Positions 1 to 5,455 of a stretch of DNA of 10,961 bases are shown here, piece after piece. The notes below the pieces were generated by a model. That model saw only the letters and a program-made list of their open reading frames with translations. It was not told the DNA's origin and did not search any database. Source of the stretch: Deinococcus detaillensis (GTDB lineage: Bacteria; Deinococcota; Deinococci; Deinococcales; Deinococcaceae); NCBI RefSeq assembly GCF_007280555.1, contig NZ_VKDB01000046.1:1-10961 (forward strand). Reading direction: 5' to 3'. The number at the start of each line of letters is the position of its first letter. Within the stretch, counting starts at the first letter, position 1. A program made the position numbers and the translations under genes.

Positions 1-97
1 CGACAGTCCGGCGTCGCCGCTCAGCCGGATCGAGCTGCACCAGACGCTCAGCTGAAGCCTCAAGGCTGACCGTCGCCAACACCAGGTCGTAGCTCAC
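1..97 (-). CDS. 5' end of an unidentified gene, possibly a tyrosine recombinase (partial)
   Basis: A reading frame without stops runs from a GTG at 97 off the left edge, giving 32 residues that begin VSYDLVLATV and end in the basic run ERRRRTV. A GGAG Shine-Dalgarno motif lies seven bases upstream of the GTG, which supports the start. Only the N-terminus is present, so no domain can be identified. The pattern of a hydrophobic stretch followed by an ERRRR-V segment resembles the N-termini of integrase/XerC-like recombinases that I associate with Deinococcus plasmids, and a recombinase next to partition genes would make sense for resolving plasmid dimers. That family call is inference. The gene points away from the toxin-antitoxin pair, with about 76 bases between them. 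Confidence 0.4.
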   Translation of the reverse strand, partial: MSYDLVLATVSLEASAERLVQLDPAERRRRTV

Positions 98-173
98 TGC
101 GGCACTCCAAAGTCAGAGCGACGGAAAAGAGGAACAAGAGTCTTCCCCTTTTCACCAAGAACTCCCCCATTTT

Positions 174-524
174 TCACAGCGACAGATGAAGCCGGAGTGC
201 GGCGTCCAGACGAGTCATCAAGGTGGCAGGCACCTGACCTACTGAGGCCTTGCTCAACCGCGCAAAGCTAACCGTACGAATCTGCTCAGCCTGGGCTTTG
301 CTGTCCTGCTCAAGGCCCGTCTCCTCTGCCAGAAGCAGCACCTGAAAGTCGTAAACGCGGGTGACGTTACTGGTCAGCGGCACGATGGTCACCGCGCCTG
401 CACCGAGCCGGGCCACCGTGCGGTTGAGGCTGTCGGCACTGACGATGACCACCAGGCGGTGTTTGTTCGCTCCACCAGACCGGGCCGCACCAAGATCGGC
501 GACATAAATGTCACCGCGCCGCAT
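174..524 (-). CDS. MazF/PemK-family toxin (endoribonuclease type)
   Basis: This 116-residue protein has the length and order of the MazF/PemK family: an N-terminal RRGDIYVADL strand, then a basic KHRLVVIVSAD segment, then VPLTSNV, and a late KAQAEQIRTV stretch. Family members are small ribosome-independent endoribonucleases that cut mRNA and arrest growth unless bound by their antitoxin. The ATG at 524 overlaps the 3' end of the antitoxin gene by 14 bases, so the two are translationally coupled. A GAGG motif seven bases upstream supports this start. On a plasmid the expected role is post-segregational killing. The frame is intact. It differs clearly in sequence from the second MazF at 4785-5138, so the two pairs need not cross-neutralise. 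Cleavage specificity cannot be read from sequence. Confidence 0.85.
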   Translation of the reverse strand: MRRGDIYVADLGAARSGGANKHRLVVIVSADSLNRTVARLGAGAVTIVPLTSNVTRVYDFQVLLLAEETGLEQDSKAQAEQIRTVSFARLSKASVGQVPATLMTRLDAALRLHLSL

Positions 525-756
525 CGTGGCCCTCGAGTCCGTCGCTTACAGCCACGTCCCAGACTTCCGCTTCGCCACTCTCATCCCACTCGGTCAACGC
601 CTGCGCGTACTGAGCTTCGAGGGATTGGTCACGCAGCAACATGATGGCCCGAGCCACCACTTCGGATTTGGAACGAACCTGATGGCTCTCCTGATACTGC
701 ACCAGAAAATCCAGCAGCGGCTGCTCCAAACTCACGCTGATCTTGCCTATCGTCAT
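511..756 (-). CDS. Ribbon-helix-helix antitoxin for the MazF-like toxin
   Basis: This 81-residue protein starts with the KISVSLEQPLLDFL pattern typical of a ribbon-helix-helix DNA-binding domain (about residues 5-45, including RSKSEVVARAIML). An acidic tail rich in E, D and W (ALTEWDESGEAEVWD) follows, which is the kind of segment that folds onto MazF in such pairs. It is the first gene of the operon and overlaps the toxin start. The N-terminal domain would be expected to bind its own promoter and repress the operon together with the toxin. No Shine-Dalgarno motif is visible before the ATG. Instead TAAACT sits exactly six bases upstream, which suggests a leaderless transcript. Confidence 0.82.
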   Translation of the reverse strand: MTIGKISVSLEQPLLDFLVQYQESHQVRSKSEVVARAIMLLRDQSLEAQYAQALTEWDESGEAEVWDVAVSDGLEGHDAAR

Positions 757-762
757 GAAGAA

Positions 763-768
763 AGTTTA
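763..768 (-). promoter_or_regulatory. -10 element of the first toxin-antitoxin operon, leaderless arrangement
   Basis: On the minus strand TAAACT fits TANNNT and ends six bases before the antitoxin ATG. This would start transcription at or next to the A of the ATG. No good -35 is seen. Upstream (774-797 on the plus strand) lie repeated GTAGG motifs (GTAGGTAGG, then GGTAGG) that could be an operator for the antitoxin. Confidence 0.45.
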
Positions 769-1165
769 GCAGAAAGTAGGTAGGAAGATTGGTAGGAATT
801 ATTTTGGGTAGAAGCCCCAACTTTCCAGCACAAGCTCAATAAACGACATAAGTGGAATTATGTACGGAAATCTGATGACAACTTGATCGCGTTCATTGAG
901 AGGCCGTCTTTCAAAGGGAAGGCCAATCAGAGCCACCGCCGAATGGGGAGAGCAAGCCAAATGTTGGAACGAGGCTGAGAGGTCAAAGAAATATTTACCT
1001 AGGTAAGTATTTATATAGTCAAATAGCAACTCCGTGCTGCCGTTCGGATTCTTCTCTTATTAATTCAGCGGCCACCGCCCGGAGGCTTCTCTGGATCCAA
1101 CAGTTGAAGTGACTGTGCCACTCCTACCTCTTATAAATATTAAAATAGATAGGTAAATATAAATT

Positions 1166-1195
1166 TAGACAAATAGATATTTATTCTGTTACGAT
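1166..1195 (+). promoter_or_regulatory. parA promoter, leaderless, overlapped by an AATAGATA box
   Basis: A -35-like TAGACA (1166-1171, five of six to TTGACA) and a -10-like TACGAT (1190-1195) are 18 bases apart. The -10 ends six bases before the parA ATG at 1202, where no Shine-Dalgarno motif is visible. An AATAGATA box (1172-1179) lies within the spacer, so a protein bound there would block RNA polymerase. This is the expected layout for autoregulation of a par operon. Confidence 0.55.
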
Positions 1196-1201
1196 GTGTG
1201 A

Positions 1202-1786
1202 ATGAAGACTATCGCTGTACTCTCCCTCAAAGGAGGAGTGGGCAAGACGACCACCAGCGTCTACCTCGCCGCCGTCGCTGTCGCCGCTGGCCATTCCGTG
1301 ACCATCATCGATGCTGACAGCGAACACAGCGCCCACCGCTGGTCGTCACATGCCCAGTTGCCATTTGACGTGATCGAGGGCGATCCGGACCGACTCGCCC
1401 GTCAGGTCAGGGCGGCACAGGTGGGTAATCAGTTGGTCATCATCGACACGCCGCCCAACTCCAGGGAACTCTTACTGCGTGCGGCCAGTCTCGCAGACAT
1501 TGCCCTTGTCCCTGTTGCCCCCACGGGTTTAGAAATCGACCGCTTGCGCCCAACCCTCGAGCTGCTCGCGGATATTCAGGCCCAGCGTGAAGCGCTTGAC
1601 GTCGCTATCTTACTGACCCGCTACAACCCACGGCGGCGGCTTGCCAGGGAAGCCGAGGAGGCCCTCATTGGACTGCCTGTCCTGACCACCCGCATCCGGG
1701 AACTTGAGGCTTACAAGGCAGCGTTCGGTGCTGGACCCACGGACCTTGATGAATACGCTGCCGTATGGAAGGAGTTGATGGAATGA
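1202..1786 (+). CDS. parA: ParA-type partition ATPase (small, type Ib-like)
   Basis: This 194-residue protein has a deviant Walker A motif KGGVGKTT at residues 10-17 with the signature lysine K10, a Walker A' IDAD around 36-39, and a Walker B VIIDTPP around 79-85. These define the ParA/MinD family of DNA-binding ATPases. It lacks the extra N-terminal helix-turn-helix of type Ia ParA proteins and matches the short type Ib class. ParA binds the nucleoid non-specifically in its ATP form and is released by the centromere-bound partner, which moves plasmid copies apart. The downstream small gene overlaps it by four bases (ATGA), the usual operon coupling. The frame is intact and all catalytic residues are present. 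A chromosomal Soj-like role is unlikely given the rep genes around it. Confidence 0.92.
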   Translation: MKTIAVLSLKGGVGKTTTSVYLAAVAVAAGHSVTIIDADSEHSAHRWSSHAQLPFDVIEGDPDRLARQVRAAQVGNQLVIIDTPPNSRELLLRAASLADIALVPVAPTGLEIDRLRPTLELLADIQAQREALDVAILLTRYNPRRRLAREAEEALIGLPVLTTRIRELEAYKAAFGAGPTDLDEYAAVWKELME

Positions 1787-2031
1787 CCAGCAAGAGACCC
1801 AAGCTCGGCGCAGTTTTTTCGGGCGATTCACCCCCCAGATCACCGACCGAACTTCCAGCCGCACGGACGGTTCTACCTACCGATGAATCCGCTACGTTGG
1901 AACGCGTTGTGCAGCTGAATGTAGCTGTTCCAGAATCTCTCCGTAGACAGGTGAAGATCAAAGCGCTCCAGAGCGGGAAGGACATGAATACCATCCTCCG
2001 GGAGATCCTCACGGCTTGGGTAGAGGAGTAA
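1783..2031 (+). CDS. parB: Small ribbon-helix-helix centromere-binding protein (ParB/ParG-like)
   Basis: I place the start at the ATG at 1783, not an earlier in-frame ATG at 1765. A strong AAGGAG motif sits eight bases upstream, and the start overlaps the parA stop as ATGA. This gives an 82-residue protein. Residues 1-45 or so are polar and proline-rich, without predicted structure. The C-terminal part has the ribbon-helix-helix pattern VQLNVAVPESLRRQVKIKAL followed by GKDMNTILREILTAW. Type Ib partition systems use such small proteins, with a flexible N-terminus that stimulates ParA and a C-terminal domain that binds the centromere and the promoter. The candidate sites are the palindrome directly after the gene and the AATAGATA boxes before parA. 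The gene symbol is by role, not by homology to true ParB. Confidence 0.78.
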   Translation: MTSKRPKLGAVFSGDSPPRSPTELPAARTVLPTDESATLERVVQLNVAVPESLRRQVKIKALQSGKDMNTILREILTAWVEE

Positions 2032-2052
2032 ATAGATAGATATCTATCTATT
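2031..2052. repeat. 22-bp perfect palindrome, candidate parS or operator
   Basis: The sequence is an exact inverted repeat built on AGATAGATATCTATCT and flanked symmetrically. It starts at the last base of the parB-like stop codon. Each arm contains AATAGATA, the box found twice in the parA promoter region. A TAGGTA element follows at 2057-2062. No T-run follows, so it does not look like an intrinsic terminator. Its place at the end of the operon and its shared box suggest a partition-protein binding site. Confidence 0.6.
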
Positions 2053-2160
2053 CATATAGGTAGTATTGTCTTGTGACTTTTGCCGGTCATGCGCGGCAAA
2101 GACTTCCCGCATCTAGACCCACCCAACAGCGGTGCATCGACGAAATAAGCCCCCCGCTCA

Positions 2161-3540
2161 TCAGATGGGCTGGAGTCGGCTACGTAGCTCGTTCAAATAC
2201 TCTTGCATGCGCAGTTCCGCCATCGCTGCGGCGGCCTGGTCTCGCTCCTGCATGGCGTTTAGGACACCTGCACGGCAACGCTCCTCGACAAGAGCCAGCA
2301 TTTCCTTCCCCAACGGTTTGAGCAAAAGCTTGAGAGAAGCTTTCACAGCCTCGTACTGCTCCTCTGGAGCCAAGGCGGCTACACGGGCACGCTCACGGGT
2401 AATTTCCTGATCGGCGAGTTCCTCAGCGCGCTGCAAGGCGGCGACGGCGCGCCGGGCTATCTCGACTGCAGGATTCCCCAGCTGTTCAGGCAGAACATAC
2501 TTGCCATCATGGCGCAGGAAATCAACCACCAGACCCCCAGGGTTCCTGACGCGGCCCTCATGTTGCTTGTGGCGGACAAACGCGACGGCTGTCTCGACCC
2601 GGTCACCGTGCTCATTGACCAACACGGTGGCGGCTGTGCGGCTCACGCCAATACCGATGAGCAGTTCCATCAGGGCAGGATCCGGCGCGTTGTCCTCTGA
2701 GAAGGTGTAGTACAGGATTTGCTGTTTCCCACGGCCCTTGATGACCACGCCAGCAAGGTAGTTGATGGCAATCAATTCATCGTGGGCAGGCGTCAGAGCA
2801 CGGCGGACCAATTCCGGGCGGTCTGTCTGAATTCCGCAGGCCAGTCGCCAGTCCACGAGCGGCACCTCGAGCAGCATGCGCCGCACGCCGCCACTGTCCA
2901 CCCTGTGGGCTTCCAGAAGGCGGTAGAGCGCGCGGGCTGGCGGCTGTTCAAGTTGCACCAGTAAGCGTCCATCCAGGACCTGTGTGTGCTTTGCACGGAT
3001 GCTGGCCGCCAGTTGCTCGCCCAGTTTGATGCTCAGGGTCGCCGCAGGATCCAGTCCTGGAAGCTGCTCAAGTTCACTGTCCATCTCGTGGTAACGAATG
3101 CGGTCGATATACCGAAGGGTATCTGAACTCCAGATCTGCCGGTCGCGCAATTGATCGTACCAGCCTTCACCGATGAGAAAACCGGTACTCCAGAGGCGCT
3201 TCAAGCTCTCCCGCACGCGCTGATACGTACGGCCGTTATCGGGAAGACCGGCCACACTCCGAAGTTCGTAGGCAGTGGTATGAAGCCAGTCATGTGCAGG
3301 GCAGCCTGCCCGGACGAACAAGGTTTGAGCAGCGAGGATGATATCCGTATCCACGCCGTGTGGACGCCCGTAAGGAGCTGCGCATTCCACACGGTATGGG
3401 CGGCCATCGATATTGAACTCAGCTTTCCAGGTCTTCAGGTCGTCGTCGACACGCGACTGGATACTGATGATTCCGAGCCGGGCAATGTTTCGCTCGTCGC
3501 GGCGCTCAGTATTGGGTTTGAAGGTTTCTGGGTCAGCCAC
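2161..3540 (-). CDS. repA: Plasmid replication initiator of the RPA type (Rep 1)
   Basis: This 459-residue protein resembles the replication initiator protein A family frequent on Deinococcus plasmids. I see two likely winged-helix regions. The first is about residues 55-150, with YGRPHGVDTDI and a GFLIGEGWYD segment. The second is about 190-280, with ARALYRLLE, then RRALTPAHDEL, then VVIKGRGKQQILYYTF. A NPGGLVVDFLRHDGKY segment follows (about 333-348), and the tail from about 360 is rich in A, E and R, probably helical. The start is a GTG at 3540 with an AGGAG motif five bases upstream. Such proteins bind iterons and open the origin. The iteron array directly upstream is its obvious target, and repression of its own gene through those sites is likely. 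The frame is intact, unlike the homologous Rep 2. Confidence 0.85.
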   Translation of the reverse strand: MADPETFKPNTERRDERNIARLGIISIQSRVDDDLKTWKAEFNIDGRPYRVECAAPYGRPHGVDTDIILAAQTLFVRAGCPAHDWLHTTAYELRSVAGLPDNGRTYQRVRESLKRLWSTGFLIGEGWYDQLRDRQIWSSDTLRYIDRIRYHEMDSELEQLPGLDPAATLSIKLGEQLAASIRAKHTQVLDGRLLVQLEQPPARALYRLLEAHRVDSGGVRRMLLEVPLVDWRLACGIQTDRPELVRRALTPAHDELIAINYLAGVVIKGRGKQQILYYTFSEDNAPDPALMELLIGIGVSRTAATVLVNEHGDRVETAVAFVRHKQHEGRVRNPGGLVVDFLRHDGKYVLPEQLGNPAVEIARRAVAALQRAEELADQEITRERARVAALAPEEQYEAVKASLKLLLKPLGKEMLALVEERCRAGVLNAMQERDQAAAAMAELRMQEYLNELRSRLQPI

Positions 3541-3549
3541 GTCAGCTCC

Positions 3550-3595
3550 TGTTGTTGTTTTCTTGTAGTAATAATAAAGATAAAAAACAACAACA
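3550..3595 (-). repeat. 12-bp inverted repeat in the rep 1 leader, AT-rich loop
   Basis: The arms TGTTGTTGTTTT (3550-3561) and AAAACAACAACA (3584-3595) are exact complements separated by a 22-base AT-rich loop. In the rep 1 mRNA one arm ends directly against the AGGAG ribosome binding site, so pairing could affect initiation. As DNA, the same AT-rich stretch (about 3559-3595) between the iterons and the gene is a candidate unwinding element of the origin. Confidence 0.45.
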
Positions 3596-3640
3596 AGGCG
3601 AGGTGGGTTTTGTGTCCTGCACGGTACTTCTACTCAAAAA

Positions 3641-3971
3641 CCACGCAAAGGTGTCGGGGATCTGCCCCTTAACCACGCAAAGGTGTCGGTACTTTTCACA
3701 CTCAATCACGCAAAGGTGTCGGTACTGACTGGTGAAACAGAAAAAAGCACAGAAAACATCGACCAGCACGGCATAATTCCCTGAATCACGCAAAGGTGTC
3801 GGTACTCTGACTCTTGAAAATCACGCAAAGGTGTCGGTATCAGTTCGTCAAATCACGCAAAGGTGTCGGTACAAAAGATCAATTCAGCAAACCAATCAAA
3901 TTCGTTGTCTGGGACGTTGAATTGCTCCGCACATTCAGACCGGGTAGAACAAATCACGCAAAGGTGTCGGA
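3641..3971 (+). repeat. Iteron array of origin 1: seven direct repeats
   Basis: The identical 16-base core CACGCAAAGGTGTCGG occurs at 3642-3657, 3674-3689, 3707-3722, 3787-3802, 3822-3837, 3854-3869 and 3955-3970. Most copies are extended by AAT before and TAC or TAT after. All are direct repeats on the plus strand. Start-to-start distances are 32, 33, 80, 35, 32 and 101 bases; the short ones are close to three helical turns, which would place bound Rep on one face. Perfect core conservation next to an intact rep gene indicates a working origin. I found no clear consensus DnaA box. Confidence 0.9.
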
Positions 3972-4054
3972 CAGCAAAAGCCTGGATTGTCATCATCGGC
4001 AAGGTAAAAGTTATGCTGGTGATTGAGAGTGGCTATAGATGTCTGCTCTCTTTC

Positions 4055-4070
4055 CACACAAAGGTGCCGT
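4055..4070 (+). repeat. Degenerate outlying iteron of origin 1
   Basis: CACACAAAGGTGCCGT matches the 16-base iteron core at 13 positions and lies 100 bases after the last perfect copy. That spacing nearly equals the 101 bases between copies six and seven. It marks the likely outer limit of origin 1. Confidence 0.5.
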
Positions 4071-4102
4071 GATTTATGACCACTGCTTGACGCCTCAACG
4101 GG

Positions 4103-4366
4103 CTACTGGGCAAACTCAGACAGAGTCGGATTGCTGCTGCCGCTGCTGAATGCTGCGCGGTCAAAGGAGCTGTTGCGGAGGGGTTTGGAAAACAGGGTCG
4201 TGGGCCGTACGGCCAGTAGGTAGCTGAATTCCAGCGGAGAGTGCCAGATTAGCCGGCATATGCAGCAGGGCAGGTGGTGCTCCCGCAGGTGCTGGTGATG
4301 GTTGCGGGCAGCCAGGATATCCCGGTCAACGGCTTTGCCGTTTTCTGTGTCACCTGCCGACTTGCG
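4103..4366 (-). other. Unassigned open stretch without a start codon
   Basis: This 87-codon minus-strand frame has no ATG and reads directly on from the stop of the IS630-like remnant. It contains segments such as LAVRPTTLFSKPL and SNPTLSEFAQ just before its stop at 4103-4105. I do not recognise it, and it does not look like the C-terminal half of an IS630 transposase. The opposite strand is also open in places (for example RVGLLLPLLNAARSKELL). It is probably a decayed piece of another gene or insertion element joined here, but the coding strand is uncertain. Nothing else is supported between the outlying iteron and the transposase remnant. Confidence 0.25.
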
Positions 4367-4784
4367 TTAGAAAAGTTGTGGAACACTTCCTTTCAGGCTG
4401 AAGCCGACTTCATCTAGATAGATCAACGTGGCCCCGTCCTCGACCTTTTTTTTCAACCTCTGGGCGCGTGGTCTGCACCCAGGTTTTCACGGCCTGCTCG
4501 TTCTGTTCCAACGCGCCTTTCTGAGGTCGCTGAAGAGAGAACCCCAGTTGATGGAGCAGTTTGCGAACGTGGTCAACGTGGTACCACACCCCAAGCTGAC
4601 GACCAATGAGGTCACGGACACGGGGCGTCGTCCAAGTCTCATCTGGGAAGTGGTGAGTACGCGTAAGTTTCTTGTCTCCCATCCTTCCGGCACAGTCTTC
4701 ACGTCGCTCATTGCCACGTGGCCTGTGTGGGCCAACGGGAGCAGAAGCTTGAGCGGGGGTGCGGGGCAGCAAAATGGGCCGAGA
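4367..4784 (-). pseudogene. IS630-family transposase remnant, truncated at both ends
   Basis: Downstream of about 4700 the minus strand encodes HHFPDETWTTPRVRDLIGRQ followed by LGVWYHVDHVRKLLHQLGFS and QRPQKGALEQNEQAVKTWV. This is the helix-turn-helix and linker region of IS630-type transposases. The next segment, LIYLDEVGFSLKGSV, carries the second acidic residue of the DDE catalytic triad but lies in another frame. The change of frame occurs at a run of eight A (T on the plus strand, 4446-4453). Intact family members are about 330-360 residues. Here the N-terminal DNA-binding part is unclear and everything after GSV, including the third acidic residue, is missing, with a stop at 4367-4369. 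The upstream edge abuts the stop codon of mazF. It is certainly not a functional element alone. Confidence 0.75.
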
Positions 4785-5138
4785 TCATTCTTCGTCCTCA
4801 ACAACGGCGTTCAGAATGTCCAGAACCTCAAACAGGGTTTCTTCTGGCACGGCCTCTATGATCTCGGCGTTGCGTACTTTCCAATCCACAGAACGGGTGT
4901 GATGCACCAGAATGACGCCGCTGATACTCAGGCCCGCTGGCAAGGGAACTTCAAATTCGTGACCCCTGACCCGGCTGGTAATCGGGGAAGCAAAAAGCAG
5001 ATTGGTCGAGCGGTTGAATAGCGAAGGCGTAATGACCAGCGCGGGGCGGCGGCCTGCTTGCTCGTGTCCGGCCTGGGGGTTGAAATCCAACCAGATCAGG
5101 TCGCCTTTTTTGGGAACGGGAAGGCCCGGCGTCACCAC
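4785..5138 (-). CDS. mazF: MazF endoribonuclease toxin (second pair)
   Basis: The 117-residue product follows the classical MazF layout: PKKGDLIWLDFNPQAGHEQAG near residues 9-29 (the GDLIWLDF strand and the GxEQxGRRPALVI basic loop), then LLFASPITS, GHEFEVPLP, GVILVHHTRSVDW, and a C-terminal helix ending in acidic residues. MazF cuts single-stranded mRNA at short motifs and is held inactive by MazE. The start overlaps the mazE end by seven bases, showing coupling. The frame is intact despite lying between two pseudogenes, which suggests selection to keep it. Its stop codon directly adjoins the IS630-like remnant, so the region just beyond the gene has been rearranged. Confidence 0.92.
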   Translation of the reverse strand: MVTPGLPVPKKGDLIWLDFNPQAGHEQAGRRPALVITPSLFNRSTNLLFASPITSRVRGHEFEVPLPAGLSISGVILVHHTRSVDWKVRNAEIIEAVPEETLFEVLDILNAVVEDEE

Positions 5139-5380
5139 ACTTCTGAGCCTTGCGGCTCGCCCCAGTCCATTTCTCCGCCGATCAGCTCAGGCGTGACCCC
5201 GATCAGCAAATCAGCCAGCTTCCGTTGGTGACGCTTCGGGCGGCTGGGCACAATCAATAAACCTTGTTCTGTCAGCTCAAGCTTGACGTCGCTGCCGTCT
5301 TGAATATTGAGGGTGCTGGCGTAATCGCGGGGAATGCGAATGGCGAGGCTGTTGCCCCAGTTGCGAATGGTTCCTTTCAT
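5132..5380 (-). CDS. mazE: MazE antitoxin with AbrB/SpoVT-type DNA-binding domain
   Basis: This 82-residue protein begins MKGTIRNWGNSLAIRIPRDY, the hallmark swapped-hairpin AbrB-type domain of MazE (residues 1-45 or so). A basic linker and an acidic C-terminus (GGEMDWGEPQG) that would occupy the MazF active site follow. A GGAGG Shine-Dalgarno motif lies four bases before the ATG. MazE neutralises MazF and represses the operon. It belongs to a different structural class from the ribbon-helix-helix antitoxin of the first pair, although both toxins are MazF-like. Confidence 0.92.
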   Translation of the reverse strand: MKGTIRNWGNSLAIRIPRDYASTLNIQDGSDVKLELTEQGLLIVPSRPKRHQRKLADLLIGVTPELIGGEMDWGEPQGSEVW

Positions 5381-5388
5381 GACGCCTC

Positions 5389-5407
5389 CGTATACGCATC
5401 ATGATAC
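5389..5407 (-). promoter_or_regulatory. Candidate mazEF promoter/operator with paired palindromes
   Basis: Two palindromic blocks lie side by side before mazE: CGTATACG (5389-5396) and GCATCATGATAC (5396-5407, core ATCATGAT with one mismatched pair outside). The first contains a TATACG that may serve as a -10. Adjacent palindromes at the promoter are the usual operator form for MazE/MazF complexes. The call rests on position and symmetry only. Confidence 0.4.
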
Positions 5408-5455
5408 ATCACGAACAGAGCAGAGTGGCAGCGGCGGGCACCTGTTCCCGGTCCA

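Larger units (their letters stand above)
757..1201. other. AT-rich control region between antitoxin and parA, no convincing gene
   Basis: About 445 bases separate the divergent antitoxin and parA genes. I see no supported coding frame. The right half (about 985-1190) is markedly AT-rich. It holds a perfect 12-bp palindrome TTACCTAGGTAA (995-1006), an 11-base element TAGGTAAGTAT (1000-1010) repeated with one change as TAGGTAAATAT (1150-1160), and two AATAGATA boxes (1144-1151 and 1172-1179). These look like binding sites for the small partition protein or for a repressor. Confidence 0.5.

Noticed and set aside
799..1029. Minus-strand open frame upstream of the antitoxin
   Set aside because: It overlaps the AT-rich control region with its palindromes, its sequence is dominated by AT-rich codons, and no family pattern is visible.
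1765..1782. Earlier in-frame ATG for the parB-like gene
   Set aside because: It lies deep inside parA without a Shine-Dalgarno motif, while the ATG at 1783 has AAGGAG eight bases upstream and the ATGA overlap.
2032..2060. Terminator reading of the palindrome after the parB-like gene
   Set aside because: The stem is AT-rich with no loop and no following T-run; the shared boxes with the parA promoter favour a protein-binding site.
3151..3672. Long plus-strand open frame opposite the start of rep 1
   Set aside because: It lies antisense to the N-terminus of the intact rep gene, has no family features, and its end runs into the iterons.
3641..3971. CRISPR array reading of the origin 1 repeats
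   Set aside because: The core is only 16 bases, spacing is irregular (16 to 85 bases between cores), there are no cas genes, and the repeats lie upstream of a rep gene, which fits iterons.
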